64,000 nucleotides of DNA from Aquisalibacillus elongatus (GTDB lineage Bacteria; Bacillota; Bacilli; Bacillales; Alkalibacillaceae), in assembly GCF_003843875.1 (NCBI RefSeq), contig NZ_RKRF01000008.1:1-64000 (forward strand). Direction: 5' to 3'. The translations under genes and the position numbers were made by a program. Numbering within the stretch: position 1 is the first letter of the stretch; each line of letters starts with the position of its first letter. This document shows, piece after piece, positions 1 to 8,110 of the stretch. The notes under the pieces are model-generated. The model had not been told where the DNA came from. It did not search any database and saw only the letters and a program-made list of their open reading frames with translations.

Positions 1-42
1 CTTAACAATTTTTAATTTAAAACTATCACTATATTTTGCCAT
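1..42 (-). CDS. Transposase OrfA N-terminus (partial, cut by window edge)
   Basis: The fourteen visible codons read MAKYSDSFKLKIVK. This is the usual opening of the helix-turn-helix OrfA protein (Transposase_8 type) of IS3-family elements. OrfA binds the IS ends, and OrfAB made by programmed frameshifting is the transposase. The reading frame is open to base 1. Position inside the IS150-like terminus described for 1-96 supports the assignment. Whether the rest of the element is intact cannot be seen. Confidence 0.7.
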   Translation of the reverse strand, partial: MAKYSDSFKLKIVK

Positions 43-96
43 ATGAAAACACCCCAAAAGTTAGATTTTTACTCTAACTTTTGGGGTGCAGTACCG
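1..96 (-). mobile_element. End of an IS3-family (IS150-group) insertion sequence
   Basis: The left edge of the window holds the start of an insertion sequence that continues beyond base 1. The terminal part read on the minus strand begins near base 96 with GGTACTGCACCCC, which resembles the TGTACTGCACCC terminus of IS150. It is followed by a strong hairpin (arms about 50-65 and 73-88, loop about 66-72) and then by the start of an OrfA-like transposase frame at 42. IS150-group ends commonly fold in this way. The exact boundary and the target-site duplication cannot be fixed because the other end is outside the window. The hairpin could also terminate transcription coming from the hydrolase gene at 125-775. 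Confidence 0.7.
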
Positions 97-124
97 TGCT
101 CGGGGAGTTTTTTAATGCATAAAG

Positions 125-775
125 TTATACTTTTAACGCTTGCCTAAGTGGTTCATATCCTGTTGCAGAGGTTGCCTCTGCAATAAATTCGTATCCGTAT
201 TTGTTCGGGTGGAGTCCACTGAAATTAAACAAATGCTCTCCACCATAAATAAAATAAGGATAAATATCAACAAAAGCTGTCCGTTCATCCTCAAATGATA
301 GGAGAATATCATTAAAACGTTGAACCCAAAAGTCACTATAAGATAGATGAGGAAAGGGATTATAAAGGCCGATGAGTCTGACGATATATGGGGTTGGGTG
401 GTGTGATTTTAAATAGTGAATTTCAGCGAGGATCGCCATCATGTTTTGAAAAAATTGAAATGTCGCTTCATCAAATACATGAGGGCTGTAAGTTTCAGCG
501 AAATGTCGGTTCGCTTGAAGTAAATCATTTCCGCCAATCGTAATCGTTATGATATTCGCAGTCATGAGTCGTGATTGAACTTTTTCTGATTGAATCTGGT
601 ACAATAGGTCACTACTGTTAATGCGATTCTTTGCAAATACTTCAGTCCGAACGGGTTGGTTTAAAGCTTCAACGGTTCGCTGAGCATACCGATGCACAAA
701 ACCCTTCGAGAAATAGTTTCCCACCCCAACAGTCAGCGAGTCCCCAATCGCCTTATAAACGATAAAGTCATTCAT
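125..775 (-). CDS. SGNH/GDSL-family hydrolase
   Basis: A 216-residue protein of the SGNH/GDSL esterase-lipase superfamily. Block I is IGDSLTVG near residue 10, carrying the nucleophilic Ser, and block III is TIGGND near residue 77. The C-terminal block reads FSGLHPNKYGY near residue 190. The catalytic His is present, but the Asp normally three residues before it is Ser here, so the triad may be incomplete or use another acid. There is no clear signal peptide, so the enzyme is probably cytoplasmic. The start is supported by a ggaggg ribosome site just upstream of the ATG. It is a single gene whose transcript runs toward the IS terminus. The substrate is unknown. Confidence 0.85.
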   Translation of the reverse strand: MNDFIVYKAIGDSLTVGVGNYFSKGFVHRYAQRTVEALNQPVRTEVFAKNRINSSDLLYQIQSEKVQSRLMTANIITITIGGNDLLQANRHFAETYSPHVFDEATFQFFQNMMAILAEIHYLKSHHPTPYIVRLIGLYNPFPHLSYSDFWVQRFNDILLSFEDERTAFVDIYPYFIYGGEHLFNFSGLHPNKYGYEFIAEATSATGYEPLRQALKV

Positions 776-796
776 GTTTTCCCTCCTCCACTCTCA

Positions 797-835
797 TAAA
801 AAAGCTGCCTCTTAACATTAGATGTAAGAAGCAGC
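797..835 (-). terminator. Rho-independent terminator for the 862-1413 gene
   Basis: Inverted repeat with arms 804-814 and 825-835 (gctgcctctta / taagaagcagc, one G-U pair). On the minus strand it is followed by a run of T (plus-strand A at about 798-803). It sits just after the stop codon of the Gly/Tyr-rich protein gene. Confidence 0.8.
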
Positions 836-861
836 GAGGAGGAATGGGTACTTACCACGCT

Positions 862-1413
862 TTAGTAAAAGAATGGGAAGAAAATTCGACTTAAGTTAAA
901 GAATGGGTAACGAAAGCGCCTAAATCTTCGGAATCGTCTTGGGTAGCCATACCCATATGGAGCACCAAATCCTTGCCCGAACCCATAGCCGTATGGACCT
1001 GCTCCATAACCATAATCATCACCACGATCATCGTCCATGTCTCCACAAGGAATGAGCAGTGTCACGCCGTCTTCATCATATTCATCTACAATACCTTCGA
1101 ATAACTGCCCATCAACTGTTTCTGCTTGAACGAGATACAAGTGGTGTCTCTGGCACATATCAAACATATTCTGCTTATGCATGTCAGGCTTCATCTGCAT
1201 TGGCTGTTGCATCTGCCCTTGCTGCATGCCCATATTACCATATGGTTGATTCGGTCCAGAATCTTGCGTGCCCATCCCATATGGACTAACCGCTTGTTGG
1301 TTAGGACCTTTATTAAACATGCCTTTAGCGTCACTCTTTAGATTTTGCATCTTTCCATACTGGTGGTGCAGTTTGCCTTTTTGTTGATTCATTTTTCCTT
1401 TAAATTGATCCAT
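862..1413 (-). CDS. Gln/Met- then Gly/Tyr-rich protein with a short Sm-like central segment (possible spore-associated protein)
   Basis: 183 residues with three zones. Residues 1-85 are rich in Q, M, K and G with no hydrophobic core (MDQFKGKMNQQKGK). Residues 86-125 form a compact segment, LVQAETVDGQLFEGIVD, resembling the beta-strand pattern of the small Sm-like proteins common in Bacillus. The tail (130-183) is GYG-rich and ends in Arg/Phe-rich repeats (RRFRRFRRFRYPFF). Low-complexity Gly/Tyr and Arg/Phe tails occur in spore coat and other assembly proteins, so a spore or surface role is possible but is inference only. The ATG is preceded by gaggtt. It has its own terminator at 797-835. No enzymatic motif is seen. 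Confidence 0.6.
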   Translation of the reverse strand: MDQFKGKMNQQKGKLHHQYGKMQNLKSDAKGMFNKGPNQQAVSPYGMGTQDSGPNQPYGNMGMQQGQMQQPMQMKPDMHKQNMFDMCQRHHLYLVQAETVDGQLFEGIVDEYDEDGVTLLIPCGDMDDDRGDDYGYGAGPYGYGFGQGFGAPYGYGYPRRFRRFRRFRYPFFNLSRIFFPFFY

Positions 1414-1576
1414 AATCTAACCTCCTTAGCCTTCATCAATAGCCTATTCAAAGAGTTGGGCAATTGTGCTACTGCGACAAGTTATGCAAAGGCCTATTTT
1501 TTTCTAAAAGTGGGGTATGTTTATTGAAAAATAAATCAGGGTAAAGCATAACCAACACCACAAAGGAGGGTGAAAT

Positions 1577-1819
1577 ATGGAAGACGAAAGAAAAGAAGAA
1601 AGAATTAGACGTGAAGAACCGAGTCGAACAGGATCAACGGCTATCAAGTGGATTTCTATCATAGTTATTACGCTAATCATCTTATTTTTCCTAATCAACT
1701 ATGTATTCCCTCTATTCAACGGCAATGGAGGCGGCGGACAAGGACAAGGTGATGATAATACAACTGTAGAATTAGAGATGGACAGTGGCGGTTCTAGTGA
1801 CCAAAACTCTAGTGAATAG
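1577..1819 (+). CDS. Small single-pass membrane protein, function unknown
   Basis: 80 residues: a charged N-terminus (MEDERKEERIRREE), one hydrophobic helix at about residues 24-46 (IKWISIIVITLIILFFLI), then a Gly-rich and acidic tail with Ser/Asp repeats. A very strong ribosome site (aaaggaggg, about 1560-1568) lies 8-9 bases before the ATG, which supports translation. The charge distribution suggests a cytoplasmic N-terminus and an outside acidic tail. It stands alone between a divergent gene and a probable terminator. I do not recognise the family. Confidence 0.65.
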   Translation: MEDERKEERIRREEPSRTGSTAIKWISIIVITLIILFFLINYVFPLFNGNGGGGQGQGDDNTTVELEMDSGGSSDQNSSE

Positions 1820-1829
1820 GTTGAGGATG

Positions 1830-1880
1830 CCCCAGTTATTGGACAAAGTATAAAAGTCCCTTGGCTGGGGTTTAATTGTT
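1830..1880 (+). terminator. Probable terminator of the small membrane protein gene
   Basis: Compound hairpin. The outer arms are ccccag (1830-1835) and ctgggg (1865-1870), the inner arms ggac (1841-1844) and gtcc (1856-1859). It is followed by tttaattgtttt. The interrupted stem makes it weaker than the other terminators here. Confidence 0.45.
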
Positions 1881-1957
1881 TTAACTCAGGTAGATAGGTG
1901 CGAGAATTTAAAACACTAATCTATGAATATGTGTAATTATAATGTTTCATAGACATA

Positions 1958-1993
1958 AAAAAGATGATCACGAATTAGTATCGCGATCATCTT
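1958..1993 (-). terminator. Rho-independent terminator of the RND pump gene
   Basis: Inverted repeat with 9-bp arms 1961-1969 (aagatgatc) and 1985-1993 (gatcatctt). On the minus strand it is followed by a T run (plus-strand A at 1957-1962). It lies about 60 bp past the stop codon at 2051. Confidence 0.85.
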
Positions 1994-2050
1994 ATAGTTT
2001 ATTCTATTCTCTTGTTGAAGTTTGAATAGCGTTAAGGTTGGTAATAAATA

Positions 2051-5000
2051 TTATGCTGTTTGATGCTTGTGTTCGGATTGATTATTGAATTCACCCTGCA
2101 TACGTAAGTCTGCTTTCTTTGAAGTAAAAAGTCGATATACAGCTGGAATAAGTAAGAGTGTGATCATTGTTGCGAATAGCAATCCAGAAATAATGACAGT
2201 TGCCATTGGCGCTTGATAGTTCCCGGCTGAGCCAGTAGCTAATGCTAATGGAAGCATACCAGCAGCTGTTGTAAAACTTGTCATAAAGATAGGTCTTAAA
2301 CGGTTTTTTCCAGCTTCAATTAATGCTTCATTAGTACTTAGACCATTTCTACGTAATTGATTGGTTCGGTCGATAAATAATATAGCATTATTTAGGACAA
2401 TTCCAATCAGCATAATAATCCCCATCGCTGACAAAGCACTTAATTCATGTTGGGTCAAAAATAATCCTAAGATGACCCCAATAACCGTAATCGGTAAAAC
2501 CGACATGACAATCATAGGATGTATTAAGTGATTAAACTGAACAGCCATGACGAGGTAAACTAAGAATATAGCTATTCCTAATACTAAAAGCATCTCCATC
2601 AGGAGTTCTTGTTGTTGTTCTAAGTCTCCGGCTAGTTCAATAGAATAACCGTTTGGTGTTTCAAAGTTTTCAATTATTTGTTGAATTTCACGGTTAACAG
2701 TACCTAGATCAGTGCCTTCAATTTCAGCGTTGATCGTTACGACACGTTCTCCATCGATGTGTGTGATTTCATTTGGTACTTCTTCAGAGCTCAAAGAAAT
2801 GAAGTCGGATAAAGGTTTTTCGCCTTGCGTCGTCATGATAGCTACATTTAATAAGTCTTCTTGAGTGTTTATTTCATCTGAATATTTTGTTTGAATGGCT
2901 AGAGATTCACCATCTATTTGAATATTACCTACTGGTATTTCTAAAAAAGCTTCTTCAATCGTTTGTCTAATTTGAGTTTCAGTAAGACCTGCATCTGAAA
3001 TTGCTTCTTCATGTAATTCGATGCCATCTTCTGTAGAAGTACGGTCTATTGTTGTCGTAACCCCAACAATTCCATCTAATGTTGTGATCTCTTGACTTAA
3101 TGATTGAGCAAGGGTGTTTAATTCATTAAAATTCTCGCCTTGAATATTAATTTGCACAGGTGATGATCCACCTGAAGCCGACATCATACTTTGAATATTT
3201 TTGACCGGGAAATCATCCTGAATCGTGCGCAAACTATTAGAGATTTCTTCGTTAATTTCATCTTGAGACCTTGTGATTTCATCCCCTTTAGTCATATTAA
3301 TCAATAACATCATCATTGAACCATTATCAATAATGTAATTTGCTTCAACATCTTCAACCTTCATTAATCGGTCGTTAATTTCTGCAACAATTTGATCTTT
3401 TTCAGAAGGGGTTACCCCTTGTTCTGGCTGAACCATCATTTCGTTATAGCGATTATACATATCTGGCATAATCGTCATTGGAATTTTAGTAACTAAAAAC
3501 ATTGAGCCAGCCAACAGCATGACAAAAAGGCTAATGACAGCAACACTATGTCGTTTTCTTTTGACAACCCAATTTACTAGACGACCGTAGTTTTGTAAAA
3601 TTCGTCCCTCGCGATGGGTCTTAAGTTGATTAGATACTTTCAAAAATTTCTCGGAAAGCGATGGTATTAATGTAAAAGCAACTATAACTGAACTAATCAG
3701 AGTTGCGGCTACAACTAATGATAAGATGATCATGAATTGACCAACTTCCCCACCAACTAGGCCAATAGGTAAAAAGACAACAATCGTTGTTAGCATGGAA
3801 GCAATAACAGCTGTTGCAACTTCTTTAGTACCGTTTATAACAGCCTCTAAGTTATTAAGACCTTTCTCTTTTTTACGATAAATAGACTCCAGAATAACAA
3901 TAGAGGAATCCACCATCATGCCAATTCCAAGCCCTAAGCCAATTAAGGATAAAATATTAAAGCTATAATCTAATAACCACATCATAGTAAACGTCAGTAA
4001 AAGAGATGCAGGTATTGATAGTCCAACAATCATGGTTGCTCGAATATTTCTTAAGAATAATAGTAAGACCACTAGGGCTAAAATGCCACCTATTAAGATG
4101 TTGTTTGTTACACCGTCTAATGAATCTTCAACATATTCAGCTTGTGAAACAATGTGAGAAAGCTCTATTTCGTCGAATAACCCTTCTGTACGCATTTGTT
4201 CCAGTTCTTTTTTGACTGCGTCGAACATTTCGATTTGAGTGAAATCTTTATTACGTCCGATTTGAACAAGTAAAAAGTCTTGTGAGCCATTCTTCCAAGC
4301 TATCGAATGCGCATCGCTAGGCACAATCGCTAGATTTGCAACATCGTTTAAGGTAATAAAATCAGTAGCTGTTGGAATCGAGATATTCTCAAGGTCTTCG
4401 ACAGATTGAATGTTCGTTTCCCACCGCAATGTTGATGTATCTTCGGATTTAGATAATTCCCCCAAAGAAGCATTTGATGTCGACTGTTGGATCATGGCTA
4501 TGACTTGCTCGCTTGATAAATTTTGATCAGCTATTGCCTCTCGGTCAAGCTCAATTAATAATTCTTCATCATATCCACCTTCAAAAGCTACATCTCGGAC
4601 TTCAGGGAGTTTTTCGATTCTAGGTTCAAAAGTTTCTTTAGCAAAATTGGTCACAGTTTCTAAATCTTCACCAGATAAATCCATAAAAAAACTGTATCCT
4701 TGATCTGTGCTATACTGACCAGATTCGATATTTTCAATTTGATTATTTTGTGAAGCAGCAGAATAAATGATTGATTCCACTTCACTATAAACTTCTTCGC
4801 CCATACCTTCTTCAATGGTAATTTGAAACTCACTCATACCGTGAAAAGAGGTAGAAGTGATGTTATCAATTCCATCAATACCGCTTAACTGCTGCTCTAT
4901 CGGAGTTGTCACGGACCGTTCTACTTCAGTTGCGGGTAAATCTTCGGTAATTGCATATACGTAAGCGCCGTCCATATCAATAGGTGGGAACAACTCTTGA

Positions 5001-5098
5001 TCTAATTTAAATACAGCATAACCACCAATCATAAATATGAATACTGTTATTAAACCAACAAGTATTTTGCGATTTAATAAGAACTTAATCCAATTCAT
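2051..5098 (-). CDS. RND-family efflux transporter (SwrC/AcrB-like)
   Basis: A 1015-residue inner-membrane proton antiporter of the resistance-nodulation-division superfamily, usual length for HAE1/SwrC-type pumps. After the first membrane helix (residues 10-30) comes a large extracytoplasmic domain beginning FPPIDMDGAYVY. A block of helices follows at about 325-500, containing the proton-relay segment GIGMMVDSSIVILES. The second half repeats the layout, with a second large loop and helices near 840-1000. The family exports amphipathic compounds, and SwrC of Bacillus subtilis exports surfactin. No membrane-fusion partner or tetR gene is adjacent, which is normal for the Gram-positive members. 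The start ATG follows ggagga about 6 bases upstream. Substrate not predictable. Confidence 0.9.
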   Translation of the reverse strand: MNWIKFLLNRKILVGLITVFIFMIGGYAVFKLDQELFPPIDMDGAYVYAITEDLPATEVERSVTTPIEQQLSGIDGIDNITSTSFHGMSEFQITIEEGMGEEVYSEVESIIYSAASQNNQIENIESGQYSTDQGYSFFMDLSGEDLETVTNFAKETFEPRIEKLPEVRDVAFEGGYDEELLIELDREAIADQNLSSEQVIAMIQQSTSNASLGELSKSEDTSTLRWETNIQSVEDLENISIPTATDFITLNDVANLAIVPSDAHSIAWKNGSQDFLLVQIGRNKDFTQIEMFDAVKKELEQMRTEGLFDEIELSHIVSQAEYVEDSLDGVTNNILIGGILALVVLLLFLRNIRATMIVGLSIPASLLLTFTMMWLLDYSFNILSLIGLGLGIGMMVDSSIVILESIYRKKEKGLNNLEAVINGTKEVATAVIASMLTTIVVFLPIGLVGGEVGQFMIILSLVVAATLISSVIVAFTLIPSLSEKFLKVSNQLKTHREGRILQNYGRLVNWVVKRKRHSVAVISLFVMLLAGSMFLVTKIPMTIMPDMYNRYNEMMVQPEQGVTPSEKDQIVAEINDRLMKVEDVEANYIIDNGSMMMLLINMTKGDEITRSQDEINEEISNSLRTIQDDFPVKNIQSMMSASGGSSPVQINIQGENFNELNTLAQSLSQEITTLDGIVGVTTTIDRTSTEDGIELHEEAISDAGLTETQIRQTIEEAFLEIPVGNIQIDGESLAIQTKYSDEINTQEDLLNVAIMTTQGEKPLSDFISLSSEEVPNEITHIDGERVVTINAEIEGTDLGTVNREIQQIIENFETPNGYSIELAGDLEQQQELLMEMLLVLGIAIFLVYLVMAVQFNHLIHPMIVMSVLPITVIGVILGLFLTQHELSALSAMGIIMLIGIVLNNAILFIDRTNQLRRNGLSTNEALIEAGKNRLRPIFMTSFTTAAGMLPLALATGSAGNYQAPMATVIISGLLFATMITLLLIPAVYRLFTSKKADLRMQGEFNNQSEHKHQTA

Positions 5099-5128
5099 AA
5101 ACTTTCCTCCAAAAAATTTAATATTTAG

Positions 5129-5145
5129 TTGTTAATACGTAACAA
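5129..5145. promoter_or_regulatory. Short palindrome upstream of the RND pump
   Basis: TTGTTAATACGTAACAA, 6-bp arms with a 5-bp spacer, 30 bp upstream of the pump start. This is where an operator for a TetR-type repressor would be expected, but no regulator gene lies nearby. Low confidence. Confidence 0.3.
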
Positions 5146-5173
5146 TTGTATGTTGCTAAGGAAGATTCAGCAT

Positions 5174-5356
5174 ATGTCTGGGGGAGTAACTTTTCTAATG
5201 CTTAAGACTGAATATAATTTCTTATTTAGTCGTTTTGACACGTTAAGATTAAGCAAAGCTGAAGATTGGGGAATGCATTACGAAGGGAGTGTTAAAGAAG
5301 ACCAACTTTACAATCTATTATACCATAATTTTCAAGAAAATAAGAGACTTGGATAA
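5174..5356 (+). CDS. Possible small ORF, unknown
   Basis: A 60-codon frame (MSGGVTFLMLKTEYNFLFSR...) that could start at the ATG at 5174, preceded by aaggaag about 9 bases upstream. It fills most of the 308-bp gap between the divergent RND pump and the GrpB-like gene. It has no membrane helix or known motif. Its C-terminus (QLYNLLYHNFQENK) looks amphipathic. It may be a small real gene, a remnant of a regulator, or chance. It ends 50 bases before the next start. Confidence 0.3.
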   Translation: MSGGVTFLMLKTEYNFLFSRFDTLRLSKAEDWGMHYEGSVKEDQLYNLLYHNFQENKRLG

Positions 5357-5406
5357 TTCGTTTTAACCCCGTAGTATAAAGAGATACGACTTTTAGGAGG
5401 GGTTCC

Positions 5407-5946
5407 ATGTTAGGTTTAAATCCAAAAGAAGTTAAACTAGTATCACACAACCCAGAATGGACACAACTTTATCAACAAGAAGAACTATTACTAAAACAAT
5501 TAGTCGGTAACGATGCCGTTGGGATTGAACATATTGGCAGTACAGCGATTCAAGACATCCATGCCAAACCGATCATCGATATCATGGTCGGAGTGCGGTC
5601 ACTTAATCCAGAGGACCGGCTAGATTTAAAGCAAATGAGGAAGGGTTATTATTATCCACTTCAAAAACAGACGATGGAGGGTAAGATCATCTTTGCCAAA
5701 TTCCCAGAAATAGATGAAGGAAATCACACCAAAACCCACTATATCCACGTCGTTAAGCATGGAGGCGATTGGTGGAAAGCGCATATTAATTTCAGGGATC
5801 GGTTAAAGGAATCACCGGGATTAGCTAGAGAATACGAAGATTTGAAGTTAAAACTAGCAAAGAGTCATCCAAATGATGCCATGGCATACGGCCAAGCCAA
5901 AGAAGAATTTATTAATAGAGTGATAGGTTCTGAACAAGATAAATAA
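5407..5946 (+). CDS. GrpB/UPF0157-family nucleotidyltransferase-like protein
   Basis: 179 residues of the GrpB family, whose fold is nucleotidyltransferase-like. The family signature IEHIGSTAI at about 42-50 and the following KPIIDIMVGV (about 56-65) are the active-site-like GS...D.D region. The C-terminal part (KTHYIHVV, INFRDRL, EYEDLKLKLA) is also typical. Biochemical function is unproven in the family. Start ATG preceded by aggagggg. It is monocistronic and shares a bidirectional terminator with citA. Confidence 0.85.
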   Translation: MLGLNPKEVKLVSHNPEWTQLYQQEELLLKQLVGNDAVGIEHIGSTAIQDIHAKPIIDIMVGVRSLNPEDRLDLKQMRKGYYYPLQKQTMEGKIIFAKFPEIDEGNHTKTHYIHVVKHGGDWWKAHINFRDRLKESPGLAREYEDLKLKLAKSHPNDAMAYGQAKEEFINRVIGSEQDK

Positions 5947-5952
5947 CCAGTA

Positions 5953-5978
5953 AAATACCGCCCTCGGGCGGTATTTTT
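5953..5978. terminator. Bidirectional terminator between grpB-like gene and citA
   Basis: GC-rich hairpin aaataccgccc / gggcggtattt (arms 5953-5963 and 5966-5976) followed by a T run on the plus strand and preceded by A residues. The two convergent genes end immediately on either side. Confidence 0.9.
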
Positions 5979-7063
5979 TAATGACTAAACACTGGTCCAA
6001 TGTATTCTGCTTTTGGCCGGAAGATGGTATTGTCTTGGCTTTGTTCAATGACGTGCGCAGACCAGCCAACGATTCGACTTGCGGTAAAAGTAGCTGTAAA
6101 AAGTTCTGGGTTAATGTTTAGAGCTTTAAGTACAGCGGCTGCATAATATTCAACGTTAGTATATAAACTTCTACCAGGTTTTAATTCGTCTAGTTTTTGA
6201 ATGGCTAACTCCTCAAACTTCAAAGCAAAATTGAACCAGTCATCTAATGCTTGGTTTTGTTGCAAGATTTCTTTTAATGCAACTGCTCTTGGATCTAGTG
6301 TTCTATAAACGCGATGACCGAACCCCATAAGTTTTTCGCCATTTATAATCTTGTTGCGTAACATTTGATTGATGTCATCAGATTGGCTGGCTTCATTTAA
6401 AAGCTCAATAACGCCTGTAGGCGCACCACCATGAAGCGGGCCTTTCATCGTGCCAATCGCTGATGTGATGGCTGAAGCTAAGTCCGATTCTGTCGATGTG
6501 GTCACTCGTGCAGAGAAGGTAGAGGCATTTAGGCCGTGCTCCATTGTTAAAATCATATAACATTCTAAAGCTTTTACATGTTCTGGTTTTGGCTCGTGCC
6601 CTTTAATCATGTAGTAGTAATAAGCAGCGTGTGGAAGGTCTTCTCTTATCTCAGGCATTTTCTGCGTGCCAAGTACGTGCAAGCGGTATGCAATAATGCC
6701 AGGGATCATAGATGTTAGTTTAATAGCGTCTTGGATACTAGGTTTTTCGGGTGAAGTTAATCCTACAGCCGATATAGAAGTGCGCATAACGTCTAACATG
6801 TCTAGTTTTTTAGGTAAGTTTTCAATGATTTTCTTTAAATAATCCGGAAGTTGACGTGATGTTTTAAACCTTTTAGAGATGTCCTTAAGTTCATTCTCAA
6901 TCGGTAAAGTGCCATACCATAGTAGATAGGCCACCTCTTCAAAAGATCGCTTCGCCAGATTTTTGATGGGCCATCCAGTGTATATAAGTTCCCCTCGCTC
7001 ACCGTCAATCTTACTTAGTTTTGTCTCAGTGCAAGCAATACCTTTAAGTCCTTTGTGAATCAT
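5978..7063 (-). CDS. citA: Citrate synthase, CitA type
   Basis: 361 residues, the usual size of Gram-positive citrate synthases, which condense oxaloacetate and acetyl-CoA. Visible family motifs are MEHGLNASTF (active-site His region, about 172-181), GPLHGGA (about 210) and MGFGHRVYR (about 247). The protein is divergently paired with a LysR regulator strongly resembling CitR of Bacillus subtilis, which represses citA there. This supports the minor citrate synthase CitA rather than CitZ. A methylcitrate synthase role cannot be excluded from sequence alone, but no prpB/prpD genes are nearby. Start ATG preceded by aaaggaggg. Regulation is probably through the palindrome at 7107-7157. Confidence 0.88.
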   Translation of the reverse strand: MIHKGLKGIACTETKLSKIDGERGELIYTGWPIKNLAKRSFEEVAYLLWYGTLPIENELKDISKRFKTSRQLPDYLKKIIENLPKKLDMLDVMRTSISAVGLTSPEKPSIQDAIKLTSMIPGIIAYRLHVLGTQKMPEIREDLPHAAYYYYMIKGHEPKPEHVKALECYMILTMEHGLNASTFSARVTTSTESDLASAITSAIGTMKGPLHGGAPTGVIELLNEASQSDDINQMLRNKIINGEKLMGFGHRVYRTLDPRAVALKEILQQNQALDDWFNFALKFEELAIQKLDELKPGRSLYTNVEYYAAAVLKALNINPELFTATFTASRIVGWSAHVIEQSQDNTIFRPKAEYIGPVFSH

Positions 7064-7089
7064 AGGCTCCCTCCTTTAGTTCTACATTT

Positions 7090-7118
7090 ATTATATGATG
7101 GGCTATTGATTAATAAAA
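7090..7118 (-). promoter_or_regulatory. Predicted citA promoter
   Basis: On the minus strand a perfect -10 TATAAT (plus 7090-7095) has a poor -35 17 bases upstream (plus 7113-7118). That -35 lies inside the left arm of the 7107-7157 palindrome. A weak -35 overlapped by an operator fits control by the LysR protein. Confidence 0.55.
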
Positions 7119-7157
7119 TTAAACATTTATAATTGGATTAATTAATTTTATTAATCA
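7107..7157. promoter_or_regulatory. Perfect 15-bp inverted repeat, candidate CitR operator
   Basis: Arms 7107-7121 (TGATTAATAAAATTA) and 7143-7157 (TAATTTTATTAATCA) are exact reverse complements separated by 21 bp, so the arm centres are 36 bp apart. The left arm covers the citA -35 region. The right arm ends within the citR ribosome site. LysR regulators bind AT-rich dyads in such divergent intergenic regions. Co-regulation and autoregulation are inferred. Confidence 0.65.
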
Positions 7158-7166
7158 GGAGTGGTT

Positions 7167-8051
7167 ATGGTGGAATTAACCTGGATGAAAACGTTTGTGA
7201 CAGTTGCAGATTTAGGTAATTTTCGCAAAGCTTCAGAGGCTTTATATGTCTCACAACCGACCGTTACCGTCCATATTAAATCGTTAGAAAAAGAACTAGG
7301 TGTGACACTGTTTGAGCGAGGAACGCGTTTTGTTCGGTTGACGGAAGAAGGTAGGGTTTACTTACCGTATGTAAAAGACGTGCTAGGTTTACATCAAGAG
7401 GGACTACAACAAATTCACTCTTTTACACAAGGTTATCGGAAGTCTTTGAAACTGGCGATTTCACCGTTAATTGCGGACACTGTCATGCCGTTTGTGCTGA
7501 AGAAGTATATAGAAGCAAAACCAGAAGTCGAAATTTCAGTAGAGATTATGGAATCTGCTTATATTGAAAAAGCTGTTATGGACGAGCAAGTTGATATAGG
7601 TTTTACACTGTTGGAAACACGTCATAAGGTGTTGCATCAAACAAAACTTTATGATGATCAAGTTGTCTTTTGTGTTCCTCACGATGGATTAGATACTGAA
7701 ACGGCTCCTGCTTTAGAGGTTGACCAATTACTGGAGGACTATTATCTCTTAACACATAGCCACCCTGTATATTGGGATGAACTAATGAATCAAATTAAGA
7801 CAAACTACCCTCACACAAAAACGATGAAAGTCTCACAAAATCATATTACAAAGCGTTTCATTGTCAGTGGCTTAGGGGTATCATTTTTACCAAAATCAAC
7901 AATTACGCGGGAGATTATTGAAGGTCGGATGTTAGTGGTGGAAATTCCTTTTGTTGATTTGCCAGAAGTCAGCACGTATTCCCTAACGAAATATAACCAC
8001 TCACTCGAGCAGGACTTTATTGAATTTGTTTCTCAATTTCATTATCAATAA
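7167..8051 (+). CDS. citR: LysR-family transcriptional regulator CitR
   Basis: 294 residues from the ATG at 7167. An upstream GTG at 7161 abuts the aggag ribosome site and is less likely. The N-terminal winged helix-turn-helix (residues 5-60) contains NFRKASEALYVSQPTVTVHI. The effector domain matches CitR of Bacillus subtilis from memory in SPLIADTV, the LLTH.HP.YW segment and HITKRFI..GLGVSFLP. CitR represses citA in that species. Divergent from citA with a perfect palindrome between them. Cytoplasmic DNA-binding protein, with effector not established here. A terminator follows at 8079-8107. Confidence 0.88.
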   Translation: MVELTWMKTFVTVADLGNFRKASEALYVSQPTVTVHIKSLEKELGVTLFERGTRFVRLTEEGRVYLPYVKDVLGLHQEGLQQIHSFTQGYRKSLKLAISPLIADTVMPFVLKKYIEAKPEVEISVEIMESAYIEKAVMDEQVDIGFTLLETRHKVLHQTKLYDDQVVFCVPHDGLDTETAPALEVDQLLEDYYLLTHSHPVYWDELMNQIKTNYPHTKTMKVSQNHITKRFIVSGLGVSFLPKSTITREIIEGRMLVVEIPFVDLPEVSTYSLTKYNHSLEQDFIEFVSQFHYQ

Positions 8052-8078
8052 ACGGGGCAGCCTTTTGAACACTAACCA

Positions 8079-8107
8079 AAAAAACTGGGCGCCTTGCCCA
8101 GCTTTTT
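8079..8107. terminator. Bidirectional terminator after citR
   Basis: Stem ctgggc / gcccag (8086-8091, 8097-8102), preceded by seven A and followed by five T. It serves both citR and the convergent gene ending at 8111. Confidence 0.85.
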
Positions 8108-8110
8108 AAT

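Noticed and set aside
5978..7063. Methylcitrate synthase (PrpC) annotation
   Set aside because: No prpB or prpD is nearby, and the divergent CitR-like regulator argues for citrate synthase CitA.
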